Assembly (NCBI GenBank): GCA_026125665.1
Contig: JAHCKS010000033.1
Span: 1-49,277, forward strand
Source: Rubrivivax sp.
GTDB taxonomy: Bacteria; Pseudomonadota; Gammaproteobacteria; Burkholderiales; Burkholderiaceae_C
Length of the DNA stretch: 49,277 nt
Direction of reading: 5' to 3'
How positions within the stretch are numbered: the first letter of the stretch is position 1; each line of letters starts with the position of its first letter. The notes below the pieces were generated by a model, which searched no databases, was not told the DNA's origin, and worked only from the letters and a program-made list of their open reading frames with translations. Made by a program: the position numbers and the translations under genes. Shown here piece after piece: positions 18,829 through 26,369 of this stretch.

Positions 18829-21204
18829 TCAGTGCAGCGCGGCGACGCCCGGCCGCGCCTGCGGCCATTCGCGCAGCAGCTCGCCGAACAGCGCCAGCGG
18901 CCGCGGCGGTGCCGCCAGGTAGCCCTGCACCTGCTCGCAGCCGGCCGCTGCCAGCGCCGCGAGCTGCGAGCCGGTTTCCACGCCCTCGCACACCGTGCGC
19001 ATGTGCAGCGTGGCGGCCAGCCGCGCCAGGGCCTGCACGAGCGCCCGCGCCTCTTCCTGCGTGCCGTGGCCCGATGCGCCGCCGACGAAGGCCGCGTCGA
19101 TCTTCAGCGTGTCGAACGGAAAGCGCCTCAGGCACGCCAGCGAAGCCGGCCCGAGGCCGAAGTCGTCCAGCGCCACCTGCACGCCCAGGTCGCGCAGCGC
19201 GTGCAGCTGCGCCACCGCCTCCACGCCGCCGCCTTCGCCGAAGACGGCCTCGGTCACTTCCAGCTCCAGCCGCGCCGCGGGCAGGCCGGTGTCGCGCAGC
19301 ACGTCGCGCACGAGGTCGACGAAGCCGGCCGCGCGCAGCTGCAGCGGCGAGACGTTGACCGACACGACGAGGTTGCCCAGCGCCGCCGCCGCCTCGGCGC
19401 AGGCGCGTTGAAGCGCGAAGCGGCCGATCGGCTCGATGAGGCCGCAGCGCTCGGCCACGCCGATGAACTCCGCCGGCGGCACGTTGCCCAGGTCCGGCGC
19501 CTCCCAGCGCAGCAGCGCCTCGGCGCCGACGACGTTCCACGAAGCGATCTCGACCCGCGGCTGCCAGTGCAGCGACAGCTCGCCGTGCGTCACCGCCTGC
19601 GCCAGCGCACGCTCGATGGCGGCGCGGCGGCGCGTGCGCTCGCCCAGCCCCGGCGTGTGCACGACGTGGCGCCCGCGGCCCGCCTCCTTCGCCGCATAGA
19701 GCGCGCTGTCGGCCTGGATGAAGAGCTCGTCCACCGTCGGCCCCGCGCCACCGGCCGACGCCGCCGGCGCGCGGATCGGCGCCACGCCCACGCTGCCGCC
19801 GATGTGCAGCTGGCGCCCCATCACCTCGAACGGCGCGGCGATCGCCGCGCCCAGGCGCGCCGCCAGCGCCTCGGCGTCCTCGATGCGGGCGCTGTGCTGC
19901 ATCAGCACCGCGAACTCGTCGCCGCCCAGGCGTGCCACCAGGTCGCCCGGGCGCAGGCCTTCGCGCAGCCGCTGCGCCACGCCGCGCAGCAGCTCGTCGC
20001 CGGCGCTGTGGCCGAGCGTGTCGTTCACTTCCTTGAAGTCGTCCAGGTCGAGCAGCAGCAGCGCCCCCGGCCGGCCCTCGTTCAGGCAGGCGGCGAGCGC
20101 GTCGGTCAGCGTCAGCCGGTTGGCCAGCCCCGTGAGCGCGTCGGTATGCGCCATCGTGTGCAGGCGCTGCTGGTCGAGCACGCGCTCGGTGACGTCGGCG
20201 AGCACGCCGCGCCAGCCTTCGGCCTGGCCGGTTTCGCCGAACACGCGCTTGGCGCGCACCGCGAGGTGGCGCACCTGGCCGCCGACGGCCAGCCTGAGCG
20301 GCAGGTCGCGCACGCTGCGCACGTCGGCCAGCGCGCGGCGCAGCGCCTCGCGGCCCGGGTCGTCGGCGACGCCGCGCTCGTCGAGCAGCGCCAGCAGCGG
20401 CCGCCCCACCAGCGCTTCGGCACCGAGCCCCAGCAGCTCGGCCAGGCGCGGCGAGACGTGCACCAGGCGGCCTTCGGCATCGGTCTGCCACAGCGCCTCG
20501 TCGGCGTGCTGCTCGAAGTCCTGCAGCAGCAGCGCCAGCATGCGCTGCTGGCGCGCCGTCTCGGCCTGCGAGCGCAGCAGCGCCAGGTGCCGGTAGCCGG
20601 CGGCCAAGGCGCCGAACGCCAGCACGCTGGCGTAGAAGGCGAGCATGGCCACGACGCCGGCGAAGGCCGGGTTGCCGTCGGCAAGCAGCGCGCCGACACC
20701 GGCGACGCTGTAGATGGCGAGGTAGGCGAGGCAGGCGCGCGGCAGCGGGTTGAGCAGGAACGCGCCGGCGCCCATCATGCCGGTGGTGACGATGGCGATC
20801 TGCACCTGCTGGTGCGGCGCCGCGCCGGGGAACCAGGCGAGCGGCACCACCGCCCACAGCGCCGCCAGCGCCGCCGCGTGCCAGGTGGCCTGGCGCACGG
20901 CGCGCCGCGACACCGTCTCGTGCACACGCCCGCGCCCGCGCCACCAGGCGCGCAGCGGCACCGCCGCCGTGGCCGCCAGCAGCGCCGCCCACACGCCGAT
21001 GCCGCGGGGCAGCGCCGGCGCGAAGGCCCAGACGATGACGAGTGCGCAGCCGACGTTGGCCACCATCACCAGCGGCGTCATGCGCATCACGGCGCCCAGC
21101 ATCGCGGCGCGCAGCCGGCCGGCATCGGCGCCGTCGTCGTCGTACAGCGGCGACGAGGCCGCGAGCAGCCGCAGCGGCGACAGGGAACCCAGCGGGGTAC
21201 GCAT
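18829..21204 (-). CDS. Membrane diguanylate cyclase/phosphodiesterase (7TM-PAS-GGDEF-EAL)
   Basis: 791 aa from the ATG at 21204. About six or seven N-terminal helices (residues 40-210) are followed by a PAS domain (about 230-340). The GGDEF domain has an intact RLGGDEF signature near residue 425 and an RPGD inhibitory site five residues before it. The EAL domain near residue 560 keeps GAEALLRW, NVSP, LEVTEAVF, the DDFG motif, LKID and EGVET. Both c-di-GMP synthesis and hydrolysis look possible; the EAL loop DDFGLGPASL is slightly unusual. The role is probably membrane-signal control of c-di-GMP; the signal is unknown. Confidence 0.93.
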   Translation of the reverse strand: MRTPLGSLSPLRLLAASSPLYDDDGADAGRLRAAMLGAVMRMTPLVMVANVGCALVIVWAFAPALPRGIGVWAALLAATAAVPLRAWWRGRGRVHETVSRRAVRQATWHAAALAALWAVVPLAWFPGAAPHQQVQIAIVTTGMMGAGAFLLNPLPRACLAYLAIYSVAGVGALLADGNPAFAGVVAMLAFYASVLAFGALAAGYRHLALLRSQAETARQQRMLALLLQDFEQHADEALWQTDAEGRLVHVSPRLAELLGLGAEALVGRPLLALLDERGVADDPGREALRRALADVRSVRDLPLRLAVGGQVRHLAVRAKRVFGETGQAEGWRGVLADVTERVLDQQRLHTMAHTDALTGLANRLTLTDALAACLNEGRPGALLLLDLDDFKEVNDTLGHSAGDELLRGVAQRLREGLRPGDLVARLGGDEFAVLMQHSARIEDAEALAARLGAAIAAPFEVMGRQLHIGGSVGVAPIRAPAASAGGAGPTVDELFIQADSALYAAKEAGRGRHVVHTPGLGERTRRRAAIERALAQAVTHGELSLHWQPRVEIASWNVVGAEALLRWEAPDLGNVPPAEFIGVAERCGLIEPIGRFALQRACAEAAAALGNLVVSVNVSPLQLRAAGFVDLVRDVLRDTGLPAARLELEVTEAVFGEGGGVEAVAQLHALRDLGVQVALDDFGLGPASLACLRRFPFDTLKIDAAFVGGASGHGTQEEARALVQALARLAATLHMRTVCEGVETGSQLAALAAAGCEQVQGYLAAPPRPLALFGELLREWPQARPGVAALH

Positions 21205-21500
21205 CGCGGAGCCTTCCTGGTCGGCGTGGCGCGGCCGTGGCGATGCGGGGCATTCTTGCGCCCGCCTGCACGGTGCCGTCCCCCTAGGCCCGGCCGACGG
21301 TCGCGCCGATGCGTGACCTAGTTCCACCCTGGGCGCGAAGTTCGTAACGGAATGCCGCCGCGCGCGCCGCGGAGAGGCGGCATGCGCAGGCCCAAGCCGG
21401 CCCGGCGAGCCGGGGCGGGCCGGCGCGGCGTGATGACCGCACCGGCCCGGCGGGCCGATGCGACCGACTCGGCGAGGTGGCGCACACCGGTGGACGCCGG
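21205..21500. other. Non-coding stretch upstream of the LexA box
   Basis: No convincing gene on either strand. It contains the 5' side of the GGDEF/EAL gene and, at its right end, a possible -35 (TGGACG, 21491-21496) placed 17 bp from a -10-like TACAGT inside the LexA box. Confidence 0.5.
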
Positions 21501-21520
21501 TACTGTTTGTTTGTACAGTG
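21501..21520 (+). promoter_or_regulatory. LexA (SOS) box
   Basis: TACTGTTTGTTTGTACAGTG fits CTGT-N8-ACAG exactly, with TA before CTGT as in the E. coli consensus. It covers a -10-like TACAGT (21514-21519) with a -35-like TGGACG 17 bp upstream, so LexA binding should block transcription of the two small ORFs that follow. The sequence match is direct; regulation is inferred. Confidence 0.85.
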
Positions 21521-21543
21521 TTCGTCCAACTCAGGAGAGCCCC

Positions 21544-21630
21544 ATGCGCCCTGCGGACCTCAGGATCATCTACCGCCCCTCGCGCCTGCGTGCCCCGCGC
21601 TGGCTGCAGCGCCTGTGGGCCTGGTGTTGA
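21544..21630 (+). CDS. 28-aa basic peptide under a LexA box
   Basis: ATG at 21544 with AGGAG about 7 bases upstream and a LexA-covered promoter 25-50 bp before. The peptide is rich in Arg, Trp and Leu (MRPADLRIIYRP... ending WLQRLWAWC) and looks amphipathic and membrane-seeking rather than a clean transmembrane helix. Its TGA overlaps the start of the next ORF. Size and control recall SOS-induced peptides such as SidA or TisB, but there is no recognisable homology. Function unknown. Confidence 0.6.
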   Translation: MRPADLRIIYRPSRLRAPRWLQRLWAWC

Positions 21631-21947
21631 ACTCCTCCGCCCTGGCCCTTCGCCCGCGCCCCGCGCCCGCGCCGCCTGCGGGGCGCCCTTCCCTTCGACA
21701 CGCGCCGCCCGGGCTGCCGAGGCCGGCCGTTTCGCGCCTGCCCTCGCCTTCCGTGGCCCCCGAACCGCCCCCCTTCTCCGAAGTCGTCATCGGCGGAGCC
21801 GAGGACGCACAGCCGCCGCTGCCGCTGGCCAGCGACGGCGTGCTGCGCTGGCTGTGGCACAGCCGCTTCGGCGACATGCTGATCGAGGTGATCGGCAACG
21901 AGGTCTTCGTCAACGGGCAGCGCGTGGCGCGCGCCCAGGAGCGCTGA
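21624..21947 (+). CDS. Small SOS-linked protein, unknown family
   Basis: 107 aa. GTG at 21624 overlaps the upstream peptide's end by 7 bases, suggesting coupling. The first 55 residues are Pro/Ala/Arg-rich and disordered. The C-terminal 50 residues look folded (FSEVVIGGAED..., DGVLRWLWHSRFGDMLIEVI, GNEVFVNGQRV). I do not recognise a family. A later start is possible because only the C-terminal part looks constrained. Likely induced with the 28-aa peptide on DNA damage (inference). Confidence 0.55.
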   Translation: MLNSSALALRPRPAPAPPAGRPSLRHAPPGLPRPAVSRLPSPSVAPEPPPFSEVVIGGAEDAQPPLPLASDGVLRWLWHSRFGDMLIEVIGNEVFVNGQRVARAQER

Positions 21948-21968
21948 CGAGCGCTGCACCCGCCCCTT

Positions 21969-22154
21969 CCGCCGGTTCGTCGTGCCTTGAACGAGACCTT
22001 CAGCGCGGCGCTGTCACAGCCCGACGTGCGCGCCCGGATGCTGGCGATGGACGTGGAGTTCGTGCCCGACACGCCCCGCGCAGGCGCCGGGCGCCTGCGC
22101 AGGGAAGCCGACCGGTCGGCCCGCGTCGTGCAGCAGCCGGGTTTGCGCATCGAT
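21969..22154 (+). pseudogene. C-terminal remnant of a Bug/TctC solute receptor
   Basis: The reading frame gives VRRALNETFSAALSQPDVRA..., then EFVPDTP... and finally VVQQPGLRID. This matches the last 60 or so residues of Bug-family (tripartite tricarboxylate transporter) receptors. There is no upstream part, no start codon and no stop at the expected place. The rest of the 21948-22297 interval holds nothing recognisable. Confidence 0.6.
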
Positions 22155-22297
22155 GGGTCCTCGCAGCGCCCGCCCCCGTTCGGCGCCGCCGCAGCTGCGC
22201 GAGTCCCGGCACCACCTGCGCCAGCAGGATGCCGGAGCCCCTCTGCGGCACGACCTGCAGCACGACCGGCGCCGCCGGCCGCAGCGGCAGCAGAGCA

Positions 22298-22750
22298 TCA
22301 AGCCTGGTCGTCGAGCAAGCACGTCTCCCACTTCGACGCCGCGGCGTCCACCCGCATCGGCAGCGATTCGCCCGATGGCCGGTCGATCTGCAGCGTCACG
22401 TCGCCGCGTGCCGGCAGCCGCAGCGTGAAGCGGCCCTGGCCGTCGCTCTGCGCATTGCCGAGCAGCCGCCCGTCGGCCGCGAGCGCACGAACCGGCGTGC
22501 CGGTGGTGGGGATGTAGTGGCGGTCGAGCACGCAGCCTTCGACGGTGACGGAAGCGGCGGCCACCGCCGGCTGCGTCGCATGCGCCGCGGTCGCCGCCAG
22601 CTTCTGCGCCTGCGCGGCCGAGGAAGTGGAGGAGACCACGGCCGAGTCTTCCTCCTCCCCGCCACCACAGGCGGCCACGGCCAGGCCGAAGGCGATGGCA
22701 AGGAGCGTGCGAGACCCGCGCACCGGGGCATGGATCGAACGGAAGGACAT
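22298..22750 (-). CDS. Lipoprotein with carboxypeptidase-regulatory-like fold
   Basis: 150 aa. The signal peptide ends AVAAC at cysteine 28, a good lipobox, followed by an acidic/Ser linker. A beta-sandwich-like domain follows (VTVEGCVLDRHYIPTTGTPVRALAADGRLLGNAQSDGQGRFTL shows the typical G-x-x-x-T-D-x-x-G-x-F pattern of regulatory-like domains). ATG at 22750 with AGGAG upstream. The function is unknown, possibly binding at the cell envelope. Confidence 0.8.
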   Translation of the reverse strand: MSFRSIHAPVRGSRTLLAIAFGLAVAACGGGEEEDSAVVSSTSSAAQAQKLAATAAHATQPAVAAASVTVEGCVLDRHYIPTTGTPVRALAADGRLLGNAQSDGQGRFTLRLPARGDVTLQIDRPSGESLPMRVDAAASKWETCLLDDQA

Positions 22751-22890
22751 GACGGGCTCCTGGGTTGTGGAGCCTTCATCGTGAGAGTGCGCCCGCTTGA
22801 GGTGCTGAGCCGCGCCTCAAGATCGCCCGAGGGATCTCTCAGGCGCGGTGCCACACGGTGCCGGCGGCCGCGGGCCACGGTCCTCACGCT

Positions 22891-24573
22891 TCACTGCGCC
22901 GGCAATCCCGCCTCGCGCAGGGTGTCCAGCAGCCGCTCCAGCTGCCCGAGGCAGGCCGGGTCGTAGCCGCGCTCGAACGTCAGGCGAACGGCCGCCAGGC
23001 TGCAGAAGGCCGGGTGCCGACGCAACTCGGCCACCCACTCGTGCGCCTGCTCCACCGCGCCCAGCCGCCAGGCGGCGATCGCACCGGCCACGTACACCTG
23101 CCCGTACGAGGGGTTCACCGCCATGCCGCGCTGCGCCTCTTCCAGGGCAGCCCGGGGGTCGCCGGTGGTCAGGCTGGCTTCCGCCCGCACCCAGTGCCAG
23201 ATCACGCGCAAGGGCTCCAGCGGGCTCAGCTCGAAGGCCTTGTCGCAGTAGGCGCGGGCTTCGTCGTGCCGCCCATGCCGCTCCAGCGAAAGGGCGAGCA
23301 GGCCGTACGCCGGCGCGTACGACGACGACAGCCGCAGGCAATGGCGCAAGGCCTCGTCGGCCCGCTGCCGCTGCCCGCGGTTGCGCGCAGCGAGCGACAG
23401 CACGTAGTGCGCGTCGGGGTCGCGCGGGTCGAGTGCCACCGCGCGCTCGGCTTCGGCCAGCGCGCGCGCTAGCTGCTCGTCGCGCGGCTCGTCGCTCCAG
23501 CGGTAGTTGCCGGCGCGCCAGTCGGCATAGGCCAGGCACATCCAGGCCTGGCTCAGCTCGGGCGCCAGCGCCACCGCCGAGCGCGCCAGGCGCGTGGCGC
23601 GCTGGTTGGTCTCGGGCGTCTGCGCGCGGGCATACAGCTGCACCCAGGCCTGGGCGGCAAAGGCACGCGCCTGCACCTCGGCGTCGCTGGCCGGCACCAC
23701 GGCTTCCTGGCTGGCCAGGTCGTTGAGCTCGAAGCGCAGCGCGCGCGCCAGCCGGCCCACCACCACGGTGGCCGTGGCATGCCAGGCGTTGGCCGGCAGC
23801 GTCAGCTCGTCGGCCCAGGTCTGCGTGCCACGGCGGCCGTCGACGACCTGCACGCCCACATGCAACGTGGGCAGCGTCTCGCCGCGCTGCTCGAGCTGGC
23901 CGTCGACGACGTAGCGCACGCCGAGGTCGGTGGCCAGCGTCTGCGGCGGCGGGTGGCGCTGCCCGAAGGTGAGCATCGTGCCCAGCGCCACCACCACCAG
24001 CCCCGGCTGGCGCGACAGTTCGGAGATCAAGGCTCCCGTGAGGCTCTCGCTCAGGAACGACAGCGAGTCGGGCACCCCGCGCATCACGAACGGCAGCACG
24101 GCCACCGAGCGCGGGCCGAGGCGGGGTTCGGCCGCCTCTGCGGCCGCGGTGCCTGCCTGACCGCTGTGGCCGGCAGAAGATGGCGCTGCTTCGGGCGCCA
24201 CCTTCGTCACCGCGGAGGAACCGGCCGCCGTCACCGCCGTCACCGCCGCCACCGCCGTCGCCAGGCGGTAGCCCTTGCGTGGCACGGTAGCGATGTGATC
24301 CGGGCCCAGCACCTTGCGCAACTGCGCCACGGCGTCGTACAGCGAGCTGGGCGTGACGACGAGGCCCGGCCAGACCGCGTTCAGCAGATCGTCGGCCAGG
24401 ACCACCTCGCCACCCGCCTGTGCCAGCACGGCCAGCAGCCGCATCGCGCGCGGCTCGAGCTTGTGCACCTGGCCCAGGCCCGCCACCTCATCGCGCGACA
24501 CGTTCACCTGCCAGGGGCCGACGGTGAAGCGATCGGGCAGAGGATCTGGTGGAAGATGCGCCACCCCCGGCAC
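22891..24573 (-). CDS. CadC-like winged-helix regulator with TolB-like and TPR domains
   Basis: 560 aa. An OmpR/CadC-type DNA-binding domain (about residues 15-105, with LEPRAMRLLAVLAQ and the wing TVPRKGYRL) is joined by an Ala-rich linker to a TolB-like segment (SVAVLPFVMRG, FLSESLTGALISELSRQPGL). A set of TPR repeats follows (about 300-550). No transmembrane helix is obvious, unlike CadC. Start is GTG at 24573, or GTG at 24564; no ATG is available. It is divergent from the Bug receptor gene across 112 bp and may control it. Confidence 0.87.
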   Translation of the reverse strand: MPGVAHLPPDPLPDRFTVGPWQVNVSRDEVAGLGQVHKLEPRAMRLLAVLAQAGGEVVLADDLLNAVWPGLVVTPSSLYDAVAQLRKVLGPDHIATVPRKGYRLATAVAAVTAVTAAGSSAVTKVAPEAAPSSAGHSGQAGTAAAEAAEPRLGPRSVAVLPFVMRGVPDSLSFLSESLTGALISELSRQPGLVVVALGTMLTFGQRHPPPQTLATDLGVRYVVDGQLEQRGETLPTLHVGVQVVDGRRGTQTWADELTLPANAWHATATVVVGRLARALRFELNDLASQEAVVPASDAEVQARAFAAQAWVQLYARAQTPETNQRATRLARSAVALAPELSQAWMCLAYADWRAGNYRWSDEPRDEQLARALAEAERAVALDPRDPDAHYVLSLAARNRGQRQRADEALRHCLRLSSSYAPAYGLLALSLERHGRHDEARAYCDKAFELSPLEPLRVIWHWVRAEASLTTGDPRAALEEAQRGMAVNPSYGQVYVAGAIAAWRLGAVEQAHEWVAELRRHPAFCSLAAVRLTFERGYDPACLGQLERLLDTLREAGLPAQ

Positions 24574-24685
24574 TATAGGTGCCCGGTGGAGCCCGCTTGA
24601 GGAAACCCCGAGAACTCCTTGAGCCCCGCCTCAGCCCGGGCGGGTTGCCGCACGCCACCATGACGACACCGCACGAGGAGATCAC

Positions 24686-25711
24686 ATGAACCGCAGAACC
24701 CACCTGACGCTGGCTGCGGCCCTGGCCCTGGTCGCCATGCCCGGCCTGGCCGCGGCGCAAGCGCCGGCCCGGGCCTCGGCCCAGGGCGCGTACCCGAGCA
24801 AGCCCATCCGCCTGGTGGTGCCCTTCGCGGCCGGCACCGCCCCCGACGTGCTGGCCCGGCTGGTGGCCCCGGCCCTGGGCGAGTCGATGGCCGCCAACGT
24901 GGTGGTGGAGAACGTGCCCGGGGCCGGCGGCACCATCGGCGTGGACCGCGTGGCGAAGTCGGCGCCCGACGGCTACACGCTGCTGCTGTCGGGCGACGCG
25001 GCGCTGGTGCTCACCGGCGGCGCCTACGGCGTCAAGCCGCCCTACGAGACGCTGCGCGACCTCGCGCCCATCGCGCAGCTCGTCATCACGCCCAACGTGC
25101 TGGTGGTGGCCAACGACGTGCCGGCGCGCAACGTGCAGGAGCTGGTGGCGCTGGTGCGCAGCCAGCCGGGCAAGTTCAGCTACGGGTCGGGCGGCATCGG
25201 CTTCTCGCAGCACCGGGCCGGCGAGCTGATGAACCGCATGGCCGGGCTGGACATGGTGCACGTGCCCAACCCCGGCAACCCGTGGCCCGACGTGATCGCC
25301 GGGCGGGTGCAACTGATGTTCGGCAACATCACCGTGGCCCTGCCGCTCATCAAGGCCGGCAAGGTGCGTGCCCTCGCGGTGTCCTCCACCACGCGTGCCC
25401 CGGCAGCGCCCGATCTGCCCACCGTCAGCGAAAGCGGGCTGCCGGGATTCGAGTCGTTGTCCTGGTTCGGCGTCCTGGCGCCCGCCGGCACGCCATCGGC
25501 CGTGCTGCAGGGTCTGGAGGCCGAGTTGCAGAAGGCCATGGCCACGCCGGCCATCAAGGAACGCGTGGCGACGATGGGCGCCATGCCCGGGGTGATGAAC
25601 GCGGCCGGCTTTGCCCGGGTGATCGAGAACGAGACCCGGCGCTGGGCACCCAAGCCCGGCTCCGCCGCGGCCCCGGGCAACCCGGTGGCCGTGATGGCCC
25701 GGAAGCCCTGA
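24686..25711 (+). CDS. Bug/TctC-family periplasmic solute receptor
   Basis: 341 aa with signal peptide (cleavage near AAAQA, residue 25). Family motifs: YPSKPIRLVVPFAAGTAPDVLAR, VVVENVPGAGGTIGVDRVAKSAPDGYTLL and the late LPTVSESGLPGFESLSWFG. These bind carboxylates or related solutes, normally for a TctAB permease, which is not present here, so this is an orphan receptor, as is common in Burkholderiales. ATG at 24686 with GAGGAG 6-7 bases upstream. Confidence 0.93.
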   Translation: MNRRTHLTLAAALALVAMPGLAAAQAPARASAQGAYPSKPIRLVVPFAAGTAPDVLARLVAPALGESMAANVVVENVPGAGGTIGVDRVAKSAPDGYTLLLSGDAALVLTGGAYGVKPPYETLRDLAPIAQLVITPNVLVVANDVPARNVQELVALVRSQPGKFSYGSGGIGFSQHRAGELMNRMAGLDMVHVPNPGNPWPDVIAGRVQLMFGNITVALPLIKAGKVRALAVSSTTRAPAAPDLPTVSESGLPGFESLSWFGVLAPAGTPSAVLQGLEAELQKAMATPAIKERVATMGAMPGVMNAAGFARVIENETRRWAPKPGSAAAPGNPVAVMARKP

Positions 25712-25728
25712 GCACCGCGGGCCCCATC

Positions 25729-26106
25729 ATGCTGCTCTCACTGGGCCACGTCACGGTGCGCAGCGCCGACTTCGAACGCACCGAGCGCTTCTATTGCGGC
25801 CTGCTCGGCATGCGCGTGGGGCCCCGCCCGGCCATCCCGCTGCCCGGGCGCTGGTTCTACGTCGGCAATGAGGCGGTGCTGCACGTGCTGCCGCGCATGG
25901 ACGGGGCCACGGGCGATGCGCGGGCCGTCATCGACCACTTCGCCCTGAACGCCGATGACCTGCGCGCCTTCGAGCAAAGGTTCGAGGCCGCCGGCCAGCC
26001 CTTCGAGTGCCGCCGCCTCGGCGACAGCGACACGTGGCAGATCTTCCTCACCGACCCCGACGGCGCGCGGGTCGAGCTCAGCTTCACGGGCGTCGATGCG
26101 CCTTGA
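25729..26106 (+). CDS. VOC-family protein (glyoxalase fold)
   Basis: 125 aa: LGHVTVRSADFERTERFYCGLLGMRVG gives the first half and IDHFALNADDLRAFEQRFEAAG the second, with a metal-ligand pattern H...E...H...E (final E in GARVELSF). Possible functions are glyoxalase, epimerase or dioxygenase-like; the substrate is unknown. It starts 17 bp after the Bug receptor stop and is probably in its operon, perhaps acting on the imported compound. Confidence 0.88.
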   Translation: MLLSLGHVTVRSADFERTERFYCGLLGMRVGPRPAIPLPGRWFYVGNEAVLHVLPRMDGATGDARAVIDHFALNADDLRAFEQRFEAAGQPFECRRLGDSDTWQIFLTDPDGARVELSFTGVDAP

Positions 26107-26153
26107 GCCTGGCCCGCCGCGGGGCCCAGGATCAGGCCGAGGCGGGAGGAGCG

Positions 26154-26306
26154 ATGAGCGCGCATGTGATCTTCGACGTCGAGATCCGCGACATGGACGC
26201 CTGCCAGGCGTTCATGAAGGGCTGCAACGGCGCGACCTGCCGGGGCTTGAAGACCATCCGCGCCCAGTGCGGCTCGGCGCGGCCGGCTTCAGTGCAGGGC
26301 GGGACG
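26154..26306 (+). pseudogene. Internally deleted DUF1330 gene
   Basis: After an ATG at 26154 (preceded by GGAGGAG) the first 23 residues, MSAHVIFDVEIRDMDACQAF and on, match the start of DUF1330 proteins. The next residues, CRGLKTIRAQCGSARPASVQGG, match the family's C-terminal end. About 50 central residues are missing, with the two parts in one frame. No stop follows at the expected place, so the frame runs on antisense to the protease gene. Judged a remnant. Confidence 0.65.
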
Positions 26307-26369
26307 CGTGAGTGGCATGCGAAGCTTGCGCGAGGCCACGGCCACGAACTCGTTGCAGCGCAGCCGCCC

